From assembly GCA_029880775.1 (NCBI GenBank), contig JAOUNV010000140.1, forward strand, positions 1 to 6,039: a stretch of 6,039 nucleotides of DNA, written 5' to 3'. How positions within the stretch are numbered: position 1 is the stretch's first letter; every line of letters begins with the position of its first letter. The translations under genes and the position numbers were made by a program. Under the pieces are notes generated by a model. It was not told the origin of the DNA. It ran no database searches and saw nothing but the letters and a program-made list of their open reading frames with translations. Source of the stretch: Nitrospinota bacterium (GTDB taxonomy: Bacteria; Nitrospinota_A; UBA7883). Positions 1-5,181 of the stretch are shown piece after piece.

Positions 1-1184
1 CCATCCTGGCTTTCAACCTTATCCCGGAATTTGGCATCGCGTCGCTGCAGATGGTGCCCGATATCCCGTCGGCGGTCTGCTACCTGGCCTACGTGATTAT
101 CATAAACCGGCTGCTGGCCGGCGATGGGCCTGCGCGATATTGGTTTGTTCTAGGTTCGCTGATCGGCATAGGTCTGTTGGGCAAATATTTTGTCGTCCTG
201 CTGGGCCCTTGCACTCTTATCCTGGTGGCGTGGGTCCCGGAATATCGCAAGTGGTACCTCAGGTGGCAGCCATACTCCATGGCCATCATCGCGCTTTTCT
301 TCTTCCTTCCGGTGATTATATGGAATGTGCAAAACGATTGGCCCAGCTTCAGGTTCCATCTGGTGGACCGCCACAGCTCCGCCGGGTTTAGCCTGAAGAA
401 TTTGGGCGAGTTCATAGGCGGGCAGCTTTTGTATGTTTCGCCGGTATATCTGGCCGGGCTGCTGTGGGCTGTGTGGGCAGGGTACAAAAAGGCGGCGAGG
501 GGAGACCGGCGCTACACCCTGCTGGTGGCGTTCTCCGCTCCCACGCTTATATTCTTCTACGTGATATGCGTCTGGACCAACGAGTCGGAGCCTCACTGGC
601 CGGCGTTCGGCTATCTGACGGCGATAGTGATGATGAGCGCGCTGGGGCTGGAGATATTGGAAAAGGGACTGGTGCGCCAGGCCAGACGAGCGAAGATATT
701 CTACTGGTCCGCCACAGCGGTGGCCGGGCTTTTGTTCGTTCTCTTTTATGTCCATGTGTTCCACCCCATACTGCCGATCAAGCCGAAATATGACCTGGTG
801 AACGAACTGTATGGATGGGACACGACAGCGGCGCAAATAGAGACCCTTCACAAGACGCGGATCGTGGAAGAAACCGGCGCCCAGGGATTCCTGCTGGCGC
901 GGCACTGGATCATGTGCTCCCAGATGATGTTTGGCGTGAAGGACAAAATTCCGGTAGCCTGTTTCAATAACCGTAGCGACCAGTTCGACTTCTGGGATGA
1001 TGAGAACGCCATGATGGGCAAGGACGCCATAGTGGTCACCGACCTGAGGTTTAAAGAAGCGCCGGATCAGCTATACAAGTTCGACAGTGTGGAGAAAGTG
1101 GCCGTGCTACCCCTGCTCCGGGGCGGGGAGCTGAAGCGGGAGTTCACCCTGTGGGTGTGCCGCAACTACCAAGGGATGAAATAA
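1..1184 (+). CDS. GT39-family membrane glycosyltransferase (ArnT/PMT_2-like), 5'-truncated by window edge
   Basis: The frame is open from the left edge (codons readable from base 3, before the first ATG at 51) to TAA at 1182-1184, so this is the C-terminal part of a longer protein; family members usually have about 500 residues or more. Counting from the ATG at 51, residues 3-6 (PDIP) match the 'PDxP' segment of this family. Hydrophobic segments follow at about 5-22, 32-62, 74-92, 124-145, 155-175, 184-203 and 216-237. The 'LPVIIWNVQNDWPSFRFH' stretch (86-103) is a strong family hallmark. A soluble C-terminal domain of about 130 residues follows, with 'RSDQFDFW' like the usual R-S-Q-[FY]-D-x-W. 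GT39/ArnT-like enzymes move a sugar from a polyprenyl-phosphate donor to a lipid or protein acceptor at the periplasmic face. The acceptor here cannot be inferred. The N-terminal catalytic loop lies outside the window. No terminator is visible after the stop. Confidence 0.85.
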   Translation, partial: ILAFNLIPEFGIASLQMVPDIPSAVCYLAYVIIINRLLAGDGPARYWFVLGSLIGIGLLGKYFVVLLGPCTLILVAWVPEYRKWYLRWQPYSMAIIALFFFLPVIIWNVQNDWPSFRFHLVDRHSSAGFSLKNLGEFIGGQLLYVSPVYLAGLLWAVWAGYKKAARGDRRYTLLVAFSAPTLIFFYVICVWTNESEPHWPAFGYLTAIVMMSALGLEILEKGLVRQARRAKIFYWSATAVAGLLFVLFYVHVFHPILPIKPKYDLVNELYGWDTTAAQIETLHKTRIVEETGAQGFLLARHWIMCSQMMFGVKDKIPVACFNNRSDQFDFWDDENAMMGKDAIVVTDLRFKEAPDQLYKFDSVEKVAVLPLLRGGELKREFTLWVCRNYQGMK

Positions 1185-1201
1185 CCGGGCGTTGTCGGGG
1201 C

Positions 1202-1516
1202 TTATGAGTCCAGGGCCTGGCCGTTTGAAGGCTTCTTCTTTACCTGAATACTGTGCTCTTCGATTTTCTTTCGAAGAGTGTTCCTGTTAATTCCCAGGAT
1301 ACCTGCGGCTTTGCTCTGGTTGCCGTCTGTGTTTTCCAGAGTGATGAGGATGAGACGCTTTTCCATTAATTTCATGAAAAAGGAGTGAAGCCCACCATTG
1401 CTGGTCAATCCATTGGAAAGGGAAAATTGTTTTTCCAGGCTGACCCTGATGAAATCATCGACCGACGCCGGAGCCTGGGATCGAGCAGCCTTGGCTGAAT
1501 GTGAAGTATGTCGCAT
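1202..1516 (-). CDS. fis: Fis-family DNA-binding protein (small nucleoid-associated regulator)
   Basis: This 104-residue protein is close to E. coli Fis in length (98) and aligns with it over most of its length. The N-terminal dimerisation part (about 18-60, 'SVDDFIRVSLEKQFSLSNG') corresponds to the Fis segment beginning 'LRDSVKQALKNYFAQLNG'. The C-terminal helix-turn-helix (about 65-85, 'NQSKAAGILGINRNTLRKK') matches 'NQTRAALMMGINRGTLRKK'. There is no sigma-54 AAA+ or receiver domain, so it is a stand-alone Fis rather than the tail of an NtrC-type activator. Fis dimers bend DNA and modulate rRNA, recombination and growth-phase genes. Translation from ATG at 1514-1516 gives the full fold; no convincing Shine-Dalgarno precedes it (the upstream bases read CGGGTTCTTA), and no alternative start codon precedes the dimerisation helix. 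The gene is monocistronic here, convergent with the glycosyltransferase, and not next to dusB as in enterics. The symbol is assigned by similarity of the whole protein; the regulon is unknown. Confidence 0.88.
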   Translation of the reverse strand: MRHTSHSAKAARSQAPASVDDFIRVSLEKQFSLSNGLTSNGGLHSFFMKLMEKRLILITLENTDGNQSKAAGILGINRNTLRKKIEEHSIQVKKKPSNGQALDS

Positions 1517-1556
1517 TAAGAACCCGAATTTGAAAAAGTACCAACCCTTTGCCCGA

Positions 1557-1584
1557 ATAGTACCAGAAGAAGCGGCTATGTCAA
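1557..1584 (-). promoter_or_regulatory. Predicted sigma70-type promoter of the fis-like gene
   Basis: Read leftward, a perfect -35 TTGACA (1584-1579) is followed by a 16-nt spacer and TACTAT (1562-1557, four of six consensus bases). The predicted start near 1550 leaves a leader of about 33 nt before the ATG at 1516. The bases between the -10 and the predicted start read TCGGGCA, a GC-rich discriminator. This is inferred from sequence only. Confidence 0.55.
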
Positions 1585-1591
1585 ACGGCTA

Positions 1592-1599
1592 TTTTTTTT
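1592..1599 (-). promoter_or_regulatory. A-tract upstream of the fis-like promoter (UP-element-like)
   Basis: Eight consecutive T on the + strand are A8 on the transcribed-direction strand. They sit about 42-49 bases before the predicted start of the fis-like transcript, where an UP element contacts the RNA polymerase alpha C-terminal domain. More AT-rich sequence continues to about 1627. The placement is seen in the sequence; the function is inferred. Confidence 0.35.
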
Positions 1600-1708
1600 C
1601 TCGAACAAAATCAATGAGAAATAATTTCATGGCAGGAAATAACGCGCATCCGGTGGCATCGGTTGCGCTGGTTAGTAAGGTTGTGGCTCTAGCGCCGCCG
1701 CCGCTGTG

Positions 1709-1737
1709 TTGAAATAACTATACATGCGGGCTATACT
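1709..1737 (+). promoter_or_regulatory. Predicted sigma70-type promoter of the tandem paralog pair
   Basis: TTGAAA (1709-1714) is separated by exactly 17 nt from TATACT (1732-1737); each hexamer matches consensus at five of six positions. The predicted start is near 1744, giving a leader of roughly 118 nt before the ATG at 1862. The -10 element lies largely inside a perfect palindrome (1733-1747), which suggests repression by an operator-bound factor. Confidence 0.6.
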
Positions 1738-1747
1738 TCGGAAGTAT
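1733..1747. promoter_or_regulatory. 15-bp palindrome over the -10/start: candidate operator
   Basis: ATACTTC-G-GAAGTAT is a perfect 7-bp inverted repeat with a single central base. It covers the last five bases of the -10 hexamer and the predicted start. A short central spacer and location on the core promoter are typical of a dimeric repressor site. The cognate regulator is not identifiable in the window. Confidence 0.45.
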
Positions 1748-1751
1748 TGCT

Positions 1752-1764
1752 AGGTGTAACACCT
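1752..1764. promoter_or_regulatory. Second palindrome (13 bp) just downstream of the predicted start
   Basis: AGGTGT-A-ACACCT is a perfect 6-bp inverted repeat with one central base. Its centre (1758) is 18 bp from the centre of the first palindrome (1740), but the half-sites differ, so it is not a second copy of the same site. In RNA it could form a 5-bp stem with a UAA loop near the 5' end of the transcript, so it could act at either the DNA or the RNA level. Confidence 0.35.
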
Positions 1765-1770
1765 CAAGGC

Positions 1771-1829
1771 CGTATTGTATTTATCCGAGCCGATAGCTTT
1801 GGTTGTGCAAAAATAACGATACGTCGGCT
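1771..1829 (+). promoter_or_regulatory. Possible pseudoknot in the 5' leader of the paralog pair
   Basis: CGTATTGT (1771-1778) can pair with ACGATACG (1816-1823), giving eight pairs with one G-U. AGCCGA (1788-1793), inside that loop, can pair with TCGGCT (1824-1829), which directly abuts the first stem. The crossing order and abutting 3' strands fit an H-type pseudoknot that ends about 32 nt before the ATG. Pairing of this length can arise by chance over 59 nt and no covariation evidence is available. Confidence 0.25.
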
Positions 1830-1848
1830 ATAAACAATAGCGGGAGCA

Positions 1849-1854
1849 GAGGGA
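1849..1854 (+). promoter_or_regulatory. Ribosome binding site of the first paralog
   Basis: GAGGGA lies seven nt before the ATG at 1862, a good Shine-Dalgarno at proper spacing. It supports that start. Confidence 0.6.
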
Positions 1855-1861
1855 AGAAACT

Positions 1862-2899
1862 ATGAACGACGAGCGGGTGAATGGTTCCGGAGTCCCATCC
1901 GAAGAAGACTCCAAGCCATACAGATGGAAATATAAGTCGGGCAGCAAAAACTCCCCCTCGACTTTCACTGTTATCGTAAAAGCCCAGGTACCCTGTGATG
2001 TGACTATAAGCAGGGAAGGGGTGGCGCACCGCGTAGCCAAGAAATATGGCATTTCAAAAGAATTGCAAACAGGTGACCCCACGTTCGACAAGGATTATTA
2101 CATAGACACATACGCTCCGAAATTCGCCGCTTCGTTTCTTTCGGACCCGTACAAGCGCGACGCCATAAATGACATCATGGGAGCCAAGTTCGATAGCGTG
2201 GAGCTGAAGAAGGATTCGGTGAACGCGGTAAAGTCGCCAGCTTCACTAGAGAACAATGAGGCGATGGAAGCGCTGGCGGAATCTGTGTGGTGGCATGTGG
2301 CTCGGCTCACGGAAAATATCCCGATGGCTTCCGAAGCGGAGATGAAGGCGAATAATGCAGGGATGGGAAAGTTTATCCCTTTTTACGCTATCCCCGTGTC
2401 TCTCTTCATCTTTGGGTGGCTTCCGGTTTACTTGGCTATGGAAAACCACAGGCCGATAGACGAAATGCCGGTGATCCTGGACACGCTGAAATATTCCAGC
2501 GCCGCATTGGCTCTGTTTATCGGCACATCCTATATCGTTTTGCGGGGGACTTCATCCGCGGGACGGCATTTGTTAAGGATATTTTTGATTTCTTTGGGCA
2601 CGTTCTACTTCTTCGGATGGGGCGCGGTTATGTATGTAAATGGCGCCCTGGACGAAAATAAGTCGGTTTCACACATAGTCCGTGTGATAAACAAGTCTGT
2701 GCACCGCGGAGGGGATGGCCCGCCGTCGTACTACATGCATTTAAAAACCTGGCGGCAGGACTTCGATGAGATCGAAATCCAGATTGATGAGGGTTTTTAC
2801 AATCGACTGGAGCCGAAAAAAACCAACATAAACATGGTCACTAGGGCCGGCTGGCTGGGGCACGAGTGGACTGTCTTCTATGACATAGCAAAGGAATGA
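1862..2899 (+). CDS. Unrecognised three-TM membrane protein, paralog A of a tandem pair
   Basis: I do not recognise a characterised family. The 345-residue protein has a hydrophilic N-terminal domain (about 18-165) with an aromatic-basic start (PYRWKY), a 'TFTVIVKAQVPCDVTISRE' strand-like stretch, then 'QTGDPTFDKDYYI' (69-81) and 'DPYKRDAIND' (95-104). 'GDPxFDxxYxI' motifs like this recur in hypothetical membrane proteins of proteobacteria (recollection, not searched). Three hydrophobic segments follow at about 171-193, 209-227 and 237-260. The C-terminal domain (about 261-345) contains 'EIQIDEGFYNRLEP' and 'VTRAGWLGHEW'. With no signal peptide, the N-terminal domain is most likely cytoplasmic, which places the C-terminal domain outside the inner membrane after an odd number of crossings. 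The start is supported by GAGGGA seven nt upstream. The next gene is its paralog, 49 bp downstream with no clear promoter between, so co-transcription is likely. A sensing or envelope role is speculative. Confidence 0.75.
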   Translation: MNDERVNGSGVPSEEDSKPYRWKYKSGSKNSPSTFTVIVKAQVPCDVTISREGVAHRVAKKYGISKELQTGDPTFDKDYYIDTYAPKFAASFLSDPYKRDAINDIMGAKFDSVELKKDSVNAVKSPASLENNEAMEALAESVWWHVARLTENIPMASEAEMKANNAGMGKFIPFYAIPVSLFIFGWLPVYLAMENHRPIDEMPVILDTLKYSSAALALFIGTSYIVLRGTSSAGRHLLRIFLISLGTFYFFGWGAVMYVNGALDENKSVSHIVRVINKSVHRGGDGPPSYYMHLKTWRQDFDEIEIQIDEGFYNRLEPKKTNINMVTRAGWLGHEWTVFYDIAKE

Positions 2900-2933
2900 T
2901 CAGCTTGTTTTCATTATACGTCAATTAACTCTT

Positions 2934-2937
2934 AGGA
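2934..2937 (+). promoter_or_regulatory. Ribosome binding site of the second paralog
   Basis: AGGA lies 11 nt before the ATG at 2949, slightly far but the only purine-rich candidate. The 49-bp gap it sits in (2900-2948) shows no clear promoter pair or terminator. Confidence 0.4.
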
Positions 2938-2948
2938 ATAAGCGCGCG

Positions 2949-3986
2949 ATGAATAAAAAAGTCAGGCCTTTCAAATGGACATATGATAAGGCAAGCGCCG
3001 GGAATGGTGTGTCCAGCCTTACCGTGAGCGCCTCGATCCGGATTCCCTTTACGGTGACGATAACCAAGGAAAAGGCTCATCATCGCAAAGCAAAGGAAAA
3101 GGGCTTTGTGGCGGAAGCGCAGTCGGGGGAGGCTGCGTTCGACGCGGAATATTTCATAGAATCAGAAGCTCCCATGTTCACCGAATCGCTGTTGGGCGAT
3201 CCTTGTAAACGGGACGCCATCAACGAAATCTTCAGCGCCGGATTCACCAAGGTAGAGTTCACGCCTGCCGAGGTGACCGCCGTAAAAGTTTCCGCATCAC
3301 TCGATGGCAAAGAGGAACATGAGGCTCTGGCGTCCTCCGCAGGAGAGCATTTAGTCCGGCTAACGGAGAATATACCCATGGCCTCCAAGGCGGAGGTGAA
3401 GGCTGTTCTTACAAGGAGGATGAAGAGTGTCGGCTTTTCCTCGATTTTCTCAAAGCCCATCTGTTATGCGGGCCTCGTAATGATGATAATCGCCGGTTTC
3501 ACATTGTTTGCCATCTCCATGGAGTACTATGTGCCCGTTTTCGACTTTCCAGTGAAGGATGAAGTCGTAGCTATTTCCGGCGTCGCATTGTTCATATTCA
3601 TGTTGAAGGCCGTTAAGTTTTTCAATCCGGATAAAGGGTTTAATGGGGGAGAATTATTAGCCGTTCTGGTAATGTTCTCAATAGGATTCTTTCTTACCGT
3701 CGAGGGCGGGGCTATGTATTTAAACGGCAAACAGGATACAAGCCCGAAAGTTGCGCATAAAGGCATCGTGACGAGTAAGGAAAAATTACGCTCTGGAACG
3801 AGCGCAACCTACTCTTACCATATGAATATAAAATCCTGGGTGGTGTCTGATGGAGAGATCGAAATACAGATTGAGGAGGACTTTTACAACCGACTGAAAC
3901 CAAACGAGACATACGTCAAAATTGTCACCAGGGCCGGCTGGTTGGGGCAAGAGTGGATCGTTTCCTATAGCGTGGCCAGACAGTGA
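2949..3986 (+). CDS. Unrecognised three-TM membrane protein, paralog B of a tandem pair
   Basis: This protein has the same length (345) and architecture as its upstream neighbour, and clear shared blocks: 'PFKWTYD' against 'PYRWKYK', 'SGEAAFDAEYFI' against 'TGDPTFDKDYYI', 'DPCKRDAINEI' against 'DPYKRDAINDI', 'RLTENIPMAS' in both (137-146 here, 148-157 there), and at identical residue numbers 'FYNRL' (312-316) and 'VTRAGWLG' (326-333). Hydrophobic segments lie at about 168-190, 205-224 and 235-257; their sequences differ greatly from paralog A. The N-terminus is 11 residues shorter and the middle correspondingly longer. The G and D of the 'TGDP' motif are changed to 'SGEA', so any function tied to that motif may differ between the two. 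It ends at TGA 3984-3986. The pair probably arose by tandem duplication and may form a hetero-oligomer; that is inference. Function unknown. Confidence 0.75.
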   Translation: MNKKVRPFKWTYDKASAGNGVSSLTVSASIRIPFTVTITKEKAHHRKAKEKGFVAEAQSGEAAFDAEYFIESEAPMFTESLLGDPCKRDAINEIFSAGFTKVEFTPAEVTAVKVSASLDGKEEHEALASSAGEHLVRLTENIPMASKAEVKAVLTRRMKSVGFSSIFSKPICYAGLVMMIIAGFTLFAISMEYYVPVFDFPVKDEVVAISGVALFIFMLKAVKFFNPDKGFNGGELLAVLVMFSIGFFLTVEGGAMYLNGKQDTSPKVAHKGIVTSKEKLRSGTSATYSYHMNIKSWVVSDGEIEIQIEEDFYNRLKPNETYVKIVTRAGWLGQEWIVSYSVARQ

Positions 3987-4027
3987 TTCGCTTCCTGTTA
4001 ATTGTTCACAGATACGGCCATGGAATT

Positions 4028-4036
4028 TGATATAAT
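4028..4036 (+). promoter_or_regulatory. Extended -10 promoter of the ankyrin lipoprotein gene
   Basis: TGATATAAT contains a consensus -10 (TATAAT, 4031-4036) preceded by the TGn extension. No well-spaced -35 is visible: TTCACA at 4005-4010 matches well but would need a 20-nt spacer. Extended -10 promoters can work without a -35. The predicted start near 4043 gives a leader of about 47 nt before the ATG at 4090. This separates the gene from the paralog pair transcriptionally. Confidence 0.6.
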
Positions 4037-4080
4037 CGCGCGAATAAGGTTTCTGAGCCGTCGATATTATTTTGCATGAC

Positions 4081-4086
4081 GGGGGG
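4081..4086 (+). promoter_or_regulatory. G-rich ribosome binding site deciding the ATG at 4090
   Basis: A run of six G ends three nt before ATG 4090; pairing through its first four G gives five-nt spacing. It favours ATG 4090 over an in-frame TTG at 4072, which would put six extra residues (MHDGGY) in front of a well-formed lipoprotein signal. Confidence 0.4.
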
Positions 4087-4089
4087 TAT

Positions 4090-5064
4090 ATGAGAGTTAA
4101 ACATCTGGCTGTGGCAGTGACCATGGCGGCAACGCTGGTGGCCTGCGCGGCGCCACACAAAGGAAAACTCAATCCGTCCATCAATCCCGATGATCCCAAC
4201 GGGGCGCTGATGCTGGCTGTGTATAACGACAGCGCCAGAAAAATCAACGCGGCTATCGACATGGGCGCTGGCCCCAACTTGCGCATCAGCGGCAATTCCA
4301 CCCTGCTGATCCTGGCGGCGAATCAGGGCGCTGAAGACGCCGCCGCCGCGCTGTTGGCCAGGGGCGCGAACCCGAACCTGACCGAGGACAACGGAACGTC
4401 CCCGCTTATCGCCGCGTCTTATAAGGGGAGCTTGGCAATGGTGGCCCACTTGGTGAAAAACGGCGCCAGGGTCCATCACGCCAACAAAGAGGGGCAGACC
4501 GCTCTTCACGCCGCGGCCTACGGGGGACATCACAAGGTTATAAAAACCCTGGTCTCGGCTGGCCTGGATCCTGACGCAAGAGATAAAAATGGAATCACTG
4601 CTTTGTTTGTGGCTTGCGAAAAGGGAAAGTACGAGGCGGCGAGCGCTCTGCTGCAAGCCAGGGCAAACCCGGACCTGTCTAATTTTAACGGACATACGCC
4701 CCTAATGTCAGCCACCCAGGTGGGCCACAGGGAGATCGCCCGGGCGCTGCTGAAAGCGGGAGCCCATCCGAACCGCCAGACCACAAAGGGTGGCACGGCG
4801 GTCATCATCGCCGCTGAATATGATATGTCACACTTGATCGGCCCACTGGCCCAAGGGGGAGCCAAGCTTGACTTGAGGGATTACTCTGGCGCCACAGCTC
4901 TCATGATCGCCGCCTTCAAGGGAAACACTAAAACCGTGGAGGCGCTGCTGGAGCATGGGGCCGACCCTAAAGCCAAAAACGGCCAAAGCGCCACGGCGCT
5001 CGATTACGCCCGGTCCGCCGGGCACGATGACATAGCAAAAATATTGAAGCGGGCGATCCGCTGA
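4090..5064 (+). CDS. Ankyrin-repeat lipoprotein
   Basis: From ATG 4090 the protein has 324 residues. It begins with a short type II signal: MRVK, a hydrophobic core, and the lipobox LVAC with the lipidated Cys at 19. Ala at +2 (no Asp) suggests sorting to the outer membrane. A short linker leads into nine ankyrin repeats of about 33 residues, at about 38-68, 69-102, 103-135, 136-168, 169-201, 202-234, 235-267, 268-300 and a short capping repeat 301-324. Typical signatures are visible, such as 'GQTALHAAAYGGHHKVIKTL' (135-154) and 'ATALMIAAFKGNTKTVEALL' (268-287). Ankyrin stacks bind protein partners; here the location would be periplasmic and membrane-anchored. The partner is unknown and neighbouring genes do not reveal it. 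The gene has its own extended -10 promoter. Its last 77 bases are the first copy of a 108-bp tandem repeat that continues past the stop codon, so the final repeat has been duplicated downstream. Confidence 0.9.
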   Translation: MRVKHLAVAVTMAATLVACAAPHKGKLNPSINPDDPNGALMLAVYNDSARKINAAIDMGAGPNLRISGNSTLLILAANQGAEDAAAALLARGANPNLTEDNGTSPLIAASYKGSLAMVAHLVKNGARVHHANKEGQTALHAAAYGGHHKVIKTLVSAGLDPDARDKNGITALFVACEKGKYEAASALLQARANPDLSNFNGHTPLMSATQVGHREIARALLKAGAHPNRQTTKGGTAVIIAAEYDMSHLIGPLAQGGAKLDLRDYSGATALMIAAFKGNTKTVEALLEHGADPKAKNGQSATALDYARSAGHDDIAKILKRAIR

Positions 5065-5073
5065 TTCGAGTCC

Positions 5074-5172
5074 ATGCCGGATCAAACCGGGCTCCGCGCC
5101 ACGGCGCTCGATTACGTCCGGTCCGCCGGGCACGATGACATAGCAAAAACGTTGAAGCGGGCGATCCGCTGA
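5074..5172 (+). pseudogene. Stop-separated duplicate of the terminal ankyrin repeat, copy 2
   Basis: In the ankyrin gene's frame, ATG 5074 opens 32 codons ending at TGA 5170-5172. The product begins MPDQTGLR and then repeats residues 301-324 of the lipoprotein with Ala to Val and Ile to Thr changes. No Shine-Dalgarno is visible before the ATG, so a separately translated peptide is unlikely. It is best seen as a detached duplicate module that would be reached only by readthrough of TGA 5062-5064. Confidence 0.45.
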
Positions 5173-5181
5173 TTCGAGTCC

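Larger units (their letters stand above)
1517..1861. other. Gene-free divergent regulatory region
   Basis: These 345 bp separate the leftward fis-like gene from the rightward paralog pair. No protein of recognisable family is visible in any frame, and no tRNA- or rRNA-like segment is seen. The left part holds the fis-like promoter and A-tract. The middle (about 1630-1708) shows nothing notable. The right part holds the promoter, palindromes and leader described separately. It is visibly less GC-rich than the flanking glycosyltransferase and ankyrin genes. Confidence 0.7.

Noticed and set aside
150..905. 251-codon minus-strand frame inside the glycosyltransferase
   Set aside because: It lies entirely antisense to a clear GT39 gene; its translation has no recognisable domain and is full of Arg, Pro and Gln, typical of a shadow frame.
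1185..1201. Bidirectional terminator between the glycosyltransferase and fis
   Set aside because: The 17-bp gap has no inverted repeat or T-run.
1571..1599. T8 run preceded by GGCTAT repeats as an intrinsic terminator for + strand transcription
   Set aside because: The preceding bases are direct (GGCTAT...GGCTAT), not inverted, repeats, so no stem forms. There is no + strand gene just upstream to terminate.
1398..1712. 104-codon plus-strand frame over the 5' part of fis and its promoter
   Set aside because: It overlaps the well-supported Fis gene on the other strand and runs across its promoter, with no family resemblance.
2900..2948. Separate promoter for the second paralog
   Set aside because: TTGTTT and TATACG are present but only a few bases apart, so they cannot form a spaced -35/-10 pair.
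4072..4089. TTG at 4072 as the start of the ankyrin lipoprotein
   Set aside because: It would place HDGGY before an ideal lipoprotein signal. ATG 4090 has a G-rich Shine-Dalgarno and gives a standard signal peptide.
4076..4093. Five-codon ORF (ATG 4076 to TGA 4091-4093) overlapping the lipoprotein start as ATGA
   Set aside because: The stop-start overlap looks like translational coupling, but the leader ORF has no ribosome binding site and overlaps the G-run needed by the real gene. Probably chance.
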